Assembly: GCA_021399435.1 (NCBI GenBank)
Contig: JAJTUP010000001.1
Coordinates: 434,001-498,000 of the forward strand
DNA from: Diaporthe sp. PMI_573
Taxonomy: Eukaryota; Ascomycota; Sordariomycetes; Diaporthales; Diaporthaceae
DNA: 64,000 nucleotides
Direction of reading: 5' to 3'
The notes below the pieces were generated by a model that saw only the letters and a program-made list of their open reading frames with translations, had not been told where the DNA came from and did no database searches. Below are positions 22,501 to 31,041 of this stretch, one piece after another. Numbering within the stretch: the first letter of the stretch is position 1; every line of letters starts with the position of its first letter. The position numbers and the translations under genes are program-made.

Positions 22501-23895
22501 TCTCCAAGGTCCAGTAGCCAATTGTCGTATCATGCTCCGCAAGATCTCTTTGGGTTTGCGGCGCGCAGGGTCTTGCTTGTTGCAATAAAAGTAGGCGAAG
22601 GCTTCGTCATTGGCATTTGTTGAAAGACCCTGCTGAACCCAGTCGACTACTCTCGACGTGGAATAAGTCTTCCCCGTTCCCACTGCGCTCATGCGTAAGC
22701 AAAACAATCATAATAGATTAAGCCAAAATACCTAGTACTTACTATTGCCGCAGAGGAACATGAGCCCGGAGTCCTTGCGGGCGTACCACTGTTCAAAGTC
22801 CCCGTGCTGTATCACCCAGTCGCAGGTGCCTTGGATCCGGGTTGTCCCTGAATCATGGAACCGTCCGTGGAGCTCCGGAGCGGATGTAGGGGACAGCCAC
22901 TTCAGTATGTTCTGCCGCGTCACCAAATCCATCACACTTAGGACCTGGGACACTTGGCCGCTGAGTTCACCGGTGTACGCCTGGAGCTTGCCATCTCTCA
23001 CAATGACACAGAAGCGTGCCCAGAATATCTGATATGCCTTGGTGAGACCAGGGTTCACAATGTCATCAAACTTGCCCTGTGCCACAGGTGCCCCATCATC
23101 GAGCTTTAGCGTACTGGTGACTGAGTCATAGCACTCTTTGAAAGGCCCGATGAAGTCCCGGTCGTCTGGAAAAAGCTGCTCCAGTAATTTGAAGAAGAGC
23201 TTGTGTAGAGAGCCTGGCTCTGGAGACTTCAACTTTAACTTGACATCAGTGTTATAGAACATCGGCAAGTATCGCATAGGGGTTTCGTCTGCGTTGGTTT
23301 GGCTCAATACAACAGGAACCATCCCATGTGCCTCAGGCAAGACAGATTTCCTGACTTCCAGGAATGCAAGCTCCGTGAGGAGGTGATGAAAGTCGTCCTT
23401 GTTACTCTCGGTCTCGACACGAGCTCGAATTCTTGACTGTATTGTGCTTGTTGACTGATCAGCCCCGGTGTTGTAAATATGCACAATGTCTCGGATGTAG
23501 GCCAGTGCGGACGGTTTGCTGTAGTACTGCTCAAGCACCTCAGAGCCGCATACAATGACGTTGTCGACGCTGGTTGCTTCGGGCACTCCGCCACTATCAG
23601 GTCTAGGGGGGAGGAGACAGAGCTGATTGGCAAGAATGTTGCGAAGGGCGTCGTCGCCTTCGAGTCTGGGCTTGAGGTGGGGCAGCGGTGACTGGTCCGA
23701 TAATACCCGAGCATGAATCTTTCCCAGCCATTTTATGATGTTCCGAACACATCCATCATTGGCGGTCCCTTCTTTAACGTTGTCATGCGCATAGACGATG
23801 AAGATGTTTGGTGCACGATCAGAATTGCTGAAGAGGCTGCTGGCGGCGAGTTGGTCTAGTATCATGTTGAAGAGGGTTTCGCGGGCTTGAATCAT
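19540..23895 (-). CDS. NLR-type STAND protein: TIR/SEFIR-like, NACHT, ankyrin repeats (1431 aa)
   Basis: Exon 1 is 23895-22743 and exon 2 is 22682-19540. The 60-nt intron (GTAAGT donor, GCGCAG acceptor) falls just before the P-loop, and 1153+3143 nt closes the frame. Residues about 28-250 look like a Rossmann-type TIR/SEFIR-like domain: a strand at PNIFIVYAHDN, a strand at ARVLSDQSPLP, and SVDNVIVCGSEVLEQYY. The NACHT NTPase has Walker A GTGKT (about 386-390), Walker B IVLDAFDE (about 492-499) and a sensor-like FISTRPEED (about 530). Divergent ankyrin repeats (LLxxGAxVN-type ends) run from about 930 to 1340. Proteins of this architecture act in fungal non-self recognition and regulated cell death (family knowledge). 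The repeats are diverged rather than near-identical. An upstream exon cannot be excluded. Confidence 0.88.
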
Positions 23896-25415
23896 TTGTC
23901 AGTGGTTTGAGCGAAGCACATGCTTGAGGAGTACAATAACCCGTGGATGTGGAAGAGCTTGACGCTTGCCCGGAGCCGTACAGAGATCTGGAATATTATT
24001 TACCTTTATCTGCTTCGACCAAGCTCCTTTCAGATCGTCCATACACATTTGGAACCGTCGTTGAACCGGTGGCCTCCACTACTGAGGCTTTGACTAGTTG
24101 TTATTAGCACTAGGTATAGGCCAGGTCTATACTTGAGGACTGTGAGAGTCTCTGAACGTGTATTTGACGCTTGCCTGGAGCTCGAGTGCGGGGACACCTA
24201 CTGATATCTATCTCATGGAGGCTTGTTCCAGGTTGTCCATCTACATGCGTGGTCGCAGTTGGGCCGGTGGACTCCACTCTTGAGATTCTGACATGGCCCA
24301 ATCGAGCTCGCCACCAGCGCGGTTTGGAGCTTAACATTTCAACAAGGCCGGTTGAGAGACCAAGGAAGATGTGCGATGGGAGATTTTCAGTATGGCTAGA
24401 TGATTTGCCGCACGCCCGTATTCTCCCCTTGCCGTATGCTGAGAACTGACTGTGACGGGATGATGTTTAAGGAAAATGCATAGGCTTGAATGATCAAAGT
24501 TATGATTTCTCGACTCCGATATTAAACCCATATATGTGCGTACACGAAGGTTTGATTTAAGGACACGTTTCAGTCGGGATATGCGTGTGAGAAAGAGCAG
24601 AGAGGCAGAAGAGGGGCAGGAAAAGATCTTGCCGTCAGGCGTTTTCATGGATGCCTTACTGGTGCACAAAATGCCGTGCGTCCCTTCTTTGAGCATAGCC
24701 AAGAATCATTATTGGGGTCTGAAGCATCAGCTGCTGGAACTAATGCATATATGTGAAAAGAGGCGGATTTGCAAAATTGCTATTCGTTCGGATATTCAGT
24801 CTTCGTGGCTATGGCGGAGATGACCAGTTGAAATGACGGATGGGTTGCACAGCAGCAGCAAATCTCACCTACATCATGTTCTGCCAGCAAATTCAAGGCA
24901 GAATGCTCCGATCAGTGCAAACAGACCCCCAGCGTCTCCCTAAGTAATTCCTAGCTGCCTTGCAGGCGATACAGTGGCCGCCAAGGCAGATTTTAAGGCA
25001 CGTAACAGTACAACCTTTCTTCCCTAGTAAACGACAAGTTCCTAGAGAGAGGTGAGCCTTCTTTTCGAAAATGTTAATATAGGTTTCCTTTCGCACAGAT
25101 ACAGTAATTATGTCGGCGACTTCTCGGGTCAAAAAATCCTTTTAGATGTTAGCGGCGGGAGGAGCCTGACTACCCTCTAGGACTGCATGAGTGGAAAATT
25201 CGCAGGCAGATCATTTTCTGCGCAGCACTTATTTTGAAAAATTTGCAACAATGTGTGAGCCATCTGATCAACACTATTGACTACGAAAGATGACACGAAA
25301 GATTTAGGCTCTACCGAGTGAACAACATGACAGTGACTCAAGCATTGAAACGGACAAGGACAGCCGCGACACCTGCGGCGTGTGCGCTGTAGTATTTCCT
25401 TTCTACTACTATGTC
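23896..25415. other. Intergenic with a weak old tandem duplication
   Basis: Two related blocks of about 130 bp (about 23,967-24,105 and 24,166-24,294) share acgcttgcc-ggagc, gtccat-acat and ccggtgg-ctccact segments. Otherwise there are no convincing genes; short frames on both strands lack features. Confidence 0.4.
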
Positions 25416-26526
25416 CTAGGGCCGAATTGTGTATATACTTGGTTCACCAAACGACTTTGCTATCTCCCTCAAATCTAGAAGGTTGAAGCCTGTGAAACCC
25501 GGCACCCCAGGTGGTGGCGCCACCGGAACATAGTTCTGTCGTATCCTATTCGCCTCGATACCTGCACGCTGACACTGTCCGTCGAAGCCGGCGTGGTTGG
25601 GAGGCCAATAAGGGTAGGTTGGATTGATTCCTACTTGAAACGGACTATCCATGAGTCCCGGTGGCACAGGGCCGGCTGGGTAAACTTGCGGCGTCCGCAC
25701 AGCGGCCACGCCCCCGGCGCCTGGTAATACTCGCACGGAGCAAATACCGGTGAGTGGGTAGTCCCATTCGAGGCGTCCCTCACGCGAATTTGGGGCGAAT
25801 GGCGGGAAGGATTGTAGCGGTACTATGACGATGAAATCGACGTCTCTCATGTATGGCCCGGCGGCCTTAACCCATGGATTGCATGTATTCCAGGGGAATT
25901 CCCCAGCACTCCGCATCCTAGGTATATCGAGGTTAGTTTGACAATGAATCCTGAGGCAAGATCCTCACGTGAGTCTGAGGTATCTACACAAACATGAAGC
26001 CGAACGCAGATACTGACATTCTCGTTGTGGAATTCATGCCCCAACTGAGGCTACGACCGACGGGCGAGAGCATCTGGGCATGCCTGACGCGCGCACGAAA
26101 TTGCTCCAAAGTATAGAGAAAGGGCGGAGCTCCCGGCGGCGCCTGCTGTCCCCAGCTTATGACCCTGAACATGAAATCGGCACATTCGACTGAGGTGAGA
26201 ACTGTGACCTCAAAAGAGCACGCCGTAAAGAAAGCTTCAGTGGCCTCGAACTTGAGTTGTCGGTTAACTAGACAGAGATTGCCTAGGTCTCGCGGTCGAT
26301 TTAGATTCTCAAGGTTCATCCTGGGCAGTCCTCGGAACACCCACTGAAGAACATTCTGTCGTATGTGTAGCGGTAACCCTATCAGCACGTTCAGAGCCGG
26401 TACGCCTGGAGGGACTGGCCCTGGTGGGATCGGGGGCGGAGGTGGCGCCGGCGGCTGAGGCACCGGCGGTATTGGAGCCACGCCCAAGGCCCGGCCGCTT
26501 CGCAGTCTCATACCGGCGAAAGACAT
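25416..26526 (-). CDS. F-box-like protein with proline-rich N-terminus (about 336 aa)
   Basis: Two long frames are joined by one intron. The 3' exon starts at 25917 after a TAG acceptor with a CTAAC branch. The donor is tentatively GTCAGT at 26017, the only site I found that keeps the frame (509+502 nt). The N-terminus has the run PPAPPPPPIPPGPVPPGVP. Next comes LIGLPLHIRQNVLQWVF, which resembles the LPxEIRxxI core of fungal F-box-like proteins, followed by LCLVNRQLKFEATEAFF (typical xxNRQLxxEA motif of that group). Such proteins are common and mostly uncharacterised in ascomycetes; a role as a ubiquitin-ligase adaptor would be inference. The second half is Pro/Gly-rich with no recognised domain. 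Confidence 0.6.
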
Positions 26527-27008
26527 TGTACCAACAAGAAGTGCTCCTGGTGATACTTGAATATTCTCATGTAATGCTTGCTTGTGACTTTGATTCTTGA
26601 TTTTCTTATTTTCATTTTATTTCCCCCCCGAATGGTAGAGCGCGGCGTTTAATACGTCTAAAAGCCAACGGCATGCGCTTGCACAAAGACACAAATCAGG
26701 TTCACTAACCCATAACCGGCCAATATATTCAAGAAAGCTTTACATGATAAAGGCGGAAGACGGCAACCTCTTTCACATTCTCAAATACTCAAAGAAGCTT
26801 ATATTACCAGAACCACACACTAGAAACCACAATGCCCCTAATGAATACAGCAGGTTAAGGTGGAGGATTGTAAACATCGCAAATAGTGTAAGACAAACGG
26901 AATCCAGGTGACTCAGGTTTTATTATGTCATTGCCGGATTAAGCACTGATACATTAATCAAGCTAGCATACTTGTGCCGTGGCGGACTCGCAGGGTGTCT
27001 CCCTATTC
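26527..27008. other. Intergenic, nothing recognised
   Basis: AT-rich upstream region of the F-box-like gene and 3' side of the next model. No gene visible. Confidence 0.4.
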
Positions 27009-27790
27009 TCAGTTTGATGCCACAGTCGACAGAGTCCCTGGGCTCGATGGCGGCGATGGCCCCCTCGATCCAGCTCCAAAGTCGTTCGCCAGCGCGCGTG
27101 CCACGTTTTGTTGCACAGCCGCAGAACCCATCTTCGATGGCGTCTTCTTGGATCTCATCTTCCTCCAACCGGCGTATCCCCTGGATGCTTCGTCTTGGAC
27201 CGAGTACACGTGCAAGCCTGAGACGGCCTCTTTCGGAGATCGCATGAACTCGGCTTCCGTTGAGACTTGGATGGCCAAGTGGGGTCTGGCATCTGAAGTG
27301 GAATCGTGATGGCCCTTTCTGTAGTGTTCCCCAGATTAGCCAAGACTCCTGGCAACCCACGACGTGAGGGTGTAGTCTCTCTTACCTCACCCATATGACA
27401 TCGCACTGGTATACGCGACTGGGAAGTGTGTTTCCGAAGATGTCCTGTTCACTGTTAGTATATTATTCTGTTCTGCACAGGTCTCTGGTATGCAATTACC
27501 CCATCTCCCCTCTTACAAGCAGCGGCGAAGGAGCGGAGTACGTCGACTTCTTGCTTGATCTTTGCCTCGTCTCGAGAATCATCGTCGTGTAGGTAAATCA
27601 CACGCAGTCTCCGGCCATCTGCAGCTGTGGTGTTCAAGAACCCGGCTTGGTGATACGCAGGCATGTTGATGCGACCAGATACATAGCTTTGTTCAGGTAC
27701 AGTGTTGAAGGTCTTCTGCCGTGGGAGAGGAAGCGTGAAGTCCAAGGTTTGAAGGGGAAACCAAGGATGGGTTGATGGAGGTGTAGACAT
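27009..27790 (-). CDS. Unidentified protein, tentative three-exon model (219 aa)
   Basis: Exons 27790-27500, 27444-27386 and 27318-27009 (291+59+310 nt) join in frame across a GTAATT donor and a GTAAGA donor with CAG acceptors. The product has the stretch RRLRVIYLHDDDSRDEAKIKQEVDVLRSFA and a Lys/Arg-rich C-terminus (GYAGWRKMRSKKTPSK). I recognise no domain. Further exon-like segments lie upstream to 28506, including a segment that resembles part of this locus, so the true gene may be longer or may be a decayed tandem duplicate. Treat as hypothetical. Confidence 0.4.
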
Positions 27791-28506
27791 CGACCCTTCT
27801 GGTGAGAAGGGCAGCTCAAGATGTAGTCAACTGTATGGACACTACCATTGTGCAGTCCGGCTGAATAGAGAGCGTTTCGATTCACCTGGAAGTTCTGAAT
27901 AAGTGACTTGATCTGAGCCCTCTTCGTATGGTGTGGGATACTAATCAGGGTTAGGTTGGTACACTTGGCTCAGGCCTCACGTACCGGTGCGTTAACAAAC
28001 ATGCTAGTTTTTGATCCCCTCTCCGGAAGCCGTGACAATTCACTGTGCCGGTCAGTGTTGCCAGGAACTGTTCAACTGAGACTGTCTACTGACGAAAGTA
28101 ACTCGTCTCTTACCTATCGCCCGCATTCCATCGCCCATGTCGGCCGTCCGTTGGCAGTCAGGAGAGGCCGGTTCAGTGGCCACTTTCACGAGGCTCCATG
28201 AGTGGACGGACGATCAACGCAAATTTCATGCCCTTTAGCTTTGACCAAGCACCATGATACTTTGTAGGTTGAAGATGGCGACTTCCGTGGGTCCTGAAGT
28301 CCATGATGGTGGAACTGTACAATCATGGGGACTGTCTCGCTCAGTGAAGCCTTTTCAGGATACTTTTGGAGGCAAGTGATATCGCAGTCACCATTGCGCA
28401 ATCCAGCGATGAATTGGAAATACAGCCGGGCAGCCAACACATGACCGTGGCCTGGTCTACGTAATCTAATGACGGAAAATGTATATGCCTCGAAGCGTTG
28501 ATTCAT
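27791..28506 (-). pseudogene. Possible upstream exons or decayed paralogue
   Basis: The segment ALYSAGLHNGSVHTVDYILSC (about 27,812-27,880) resembles LYFQFIAGLRNGDCDITCLQK (about 28,366-28,430) in sequence and order, pointing to a diverged tandem duplication. An open frame of 106 codons ends at 28186 but shifts frame just afterwards, where another frame stays open to a GTAAGA-like donor near 28,110. No intact gene model closes. Confidence 0.3.
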
Positions 28507-29385
28507 GGTCCGAGTTAGAAGTACAAAGCAGTAAAAATGAGTGATTACGCCAACTGTTCCGTGAACTACCTCAGACAGGACGGCGTTTTTCTCAACGACC
28601 GGCCTAGTACAGGGAGCTCTGTCATATTGCCATACTTAATGTATGCATCAGGCATGCTCGCGAGTTGCCAAGCGTTCTTCAGGGACCCGCATATGCGAGG
28701 AGCTAGTTGAGCCATGCCAAGAGGTCACGTACATTGGGGGCACTTGGTTATCAAGGAACATGATCAGAACATTGCTTGTTACACCAAATCAGTCTGTCCT
28801 ATTTCGATGAGATGTAAATTAGACCCATGGCTGTAAATGATTTGCTTGCTATAATACGACCTCGGATATGAAGTCTCTCGCCGCACAGGATGGCCGTTGC
28901 TTTTGCATGTAGTCTATTGCTCATCCGCCAGCAACTAATCGAACAGGGGGCAAGCAGCACCAGCACCAAAAAGCCGGAAGGTGAAGCGGGGCCAGGATAA
29001 GCAAATCCATAGTTGAACCTACAATGTCACCCTATCTTCCCTATATCTTTCGACGGGGGTAAACGCGTACTACGTCATAAGCACTAGGTCATTTAAAGAC
29101 TCCAGCTCCGTTGCTGGTGCTCCTTCGCCGAGCAACAGGTATCAAGAGTGTTGACGAGTCGGCAGTGAATGGAAGTGGACACACTTGGATGTGGATAAAG
29201 GGGGGGTAAGTGTGGGTGTTTGCCGGTCACCTGAGCAAGCTAATATTATTATGACAAATGCACTGTGAGTCCATATACGCATTATCGATACCTATATAAA
29301 CACAATACCGTACAATTCTCTCCGCCTCTGCATATTCTTATGAAGTCCTAGTCTGCTATTAAGCGAGCTTCCTACCAAGCTCAAC
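28507..29385. other. Intergenic; promoter of the nucleoside hydrolase gene
   Basis: No gene visible. A TATATAAA box at 29293-29300 lies about 86 bp upstream of the next start codon. Confidence 0.5.
29293..29300 (+). promoter_or_regulatory. TATA box of the nucleoside hydrolase gene
   Basis: TATATAAA about 86 bp before the ATG at 29386, an ordinary distance for a fungal TATA box allowing a short 5' UTR. Confidence 0.5.
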
Positions 29386-30489
29386 ATGAAGACCTCATTA
29401 GCGTACTTGCTTGGCGCAGGCCTCTTCTCCCTCACCATAACAGCAAGCCCCCACACAAGCCCCAAGAGAACCAACAACACCACCGCCCCCCTAAAAGTAA
29501 TCCTCGACACAGACTTCAACACAATAGGCGACGATGGCCAGGCCTTCGCAATGGCAGCCCAGCTGCACGCCGCGGGCGACCTATCCCTCCTCGGCATAAC
29601 AGTCGTGACGGGGAACCAGTGGCTCAACCAGGGCGTCTCGGACGCCCTCAGGGCCGTCGAGAGGATGGGCGTCGCGGGCCAGGTCGGCGTGTACGCTGGT
29701 GCACCGGCACCGTTCCTACATACCTACCCAGTCTACCAACTCGAGGTCGCCACATTCGGCAACGCGACAAAATACGTCGGCGCGTATCGATACCCCGGTC
29801 CACAAGCTCTAGTCGCGCCCCCAGATGGCTTTGCGGCCTCCACGACGGCGAGGCAACAGCACGCAGTCGACTTCATAATCGACACGGTCCGGGAAAACCC
29901 GGGCCAGGTATCCATCCTGGCCCTGGGGCCCTTGACGAACATCGCACTAGCCATCAGCCAAGCCCCGGATATCGTCCCCCTCATACGAAGTTTGGTGATA
30001 ATGGGCGGCCAAGCCTACGTCCCCGGGAACGCGTACCAAGGCGCGGGGGAGACGAACTGGTGGTTCGACGCCGAGTCGGCGCGGGTCGTGCTGCGGGCTT
30101 CTGGGTTTCCCTCCCGAAAAATTGTCGGGTTGGATGTCACGGATACCGTGGCTATTTCCAACGAGACGTATGACCGCGTCGCGAGCCACGAGCCGGCTAC
30201 GGCTGTGACGACGTTATTTGGGGGTGTGGAGAGGTGGCCGTACGTCTATGACACCGTTGCGCTGGCGAGTCTTTACGACGACAGCTTGGATTTGGATGTG
30301 CGGGAGCTATATGTCGATGTGAATTGTGACTTTAGTGCCGAGTATGGGAAGGGGCTTGTGTGGGAGGAGGACCCGTATCCTGGGCTTGGGGTTGTGGGTG
30401 TCTCGTCTGTGGTGTTTGGGATCGACAATGCGCGGTTCTTTGAGCTTTATGTTGACCTGCTTACTCGTCCGATATCTGGGGGTGCATGA
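29386..30489 (+). CDS. Secreted inosine/uridine-preferring nucleoside hydrolase, 367 aa
   Basis: Single exon. A signal peptide (MKTSLAYLLGAGLFSLTITA) is followed by a short linker. The catalytic and calcium-binding signature DTDFNTIGDD sits at residues 41-50, close to the family DTDxGxDD. Next come LGITVVTGN, the ALGPLTNIALA motif at about 183-193, VIMGG, the NWWFDAESA segment, and YVYDTVALA near the C-terminus with the expected late Asp. These enzymes hydrolyse the N-glycosidic bond of ribonucleosides to free base and ribose. The signal peptide suggests extracellular nucleoside scavenging or modification of host or environmental nucleosides (inference). Length is normal for a fungal secreted member. 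The Gly of DTDxG is replaced by Asn in the window motif. Confidence 0.9.
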   Translation: MKTSLAYLLGAGLFSLTITASPHTSPKRTNNTTAPLKVILDTDFNTIGDDGQAFAMAAQLHAAGDLSLLGITVVTGNQWLNQGVSDALRAVERMGVAGQVGVYAGAPAPFLHTYPVYQLEVATFGNATKYVGAYRYPGPQALVAPPDGFAASTTARQQHAVDFIIDTVRENPGQVSILALGPLTNIALAISQAPDIVPLIRSLVIMGGQAYVPGNAYQGAGETNWWFDAESARVVLRASGFPSRKIVGLDVTDTVAISNETYDRVASHEPATAVTTLFGGVERWPYVYDTVALASLYDDSLDLDVRELYVDVNCDFSAEYGKGLVWEEDPYPGLGVVGVSSVVFGIDNARFFELYVDLLTRPISGGA

Positions 30490-31041
30490 TGGTTTATGCA
30501 GCGAGAGCTCGCCCTCATAGGATAGACGAACTAATCTGCTGAGCGTCACCGTTGAGCTAGGATGTATGAAATGTGTCCGACACGATAATATTGCTATTGT
30601 CATGATGGCAGGTAATAGTCACCCTGAATATATTTCCAGGATCATAAAGCCATGCAAGTATAAATAAGTCTTTCTCTAATTCCATAGTAATTGGCTATCT
30701 AGGGCTTCGTCTCGCACCATGAATAACAAGTACACCCTTCGGGGAATATATCATTCTCTTGAGATTATCTGTAATTGCACAGTCCCTAATCTGTTCGAAA
30801 AGAAATCTATGGGTTCAAATGCCATCGCTAGAATTCCAAAGTCATAACCCAGGATCCTTGCCTTTAATCGAGCCCCCGAGGAAAATCCCTTCCCAGCACC
30901 ATACCGAAGAATACAAAAATCTGGCATGAAACAAACCATTCGGGTATCCCAGCATTCCTACTCTTTCTATACATCTACCCTCCTAGGCCCTCCCCAAAAT
31001 CTTCCGAATCTGCCCGCCCCTCCTAGCCTGCTGCGCGGTCC
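30490..31041. other. Intergenic between convergent genes
   Basis: Holds the 3' ends of the nucleoside hydrolase and dynamin-like genes. Nothing else recognised. Confidence 0.5.
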
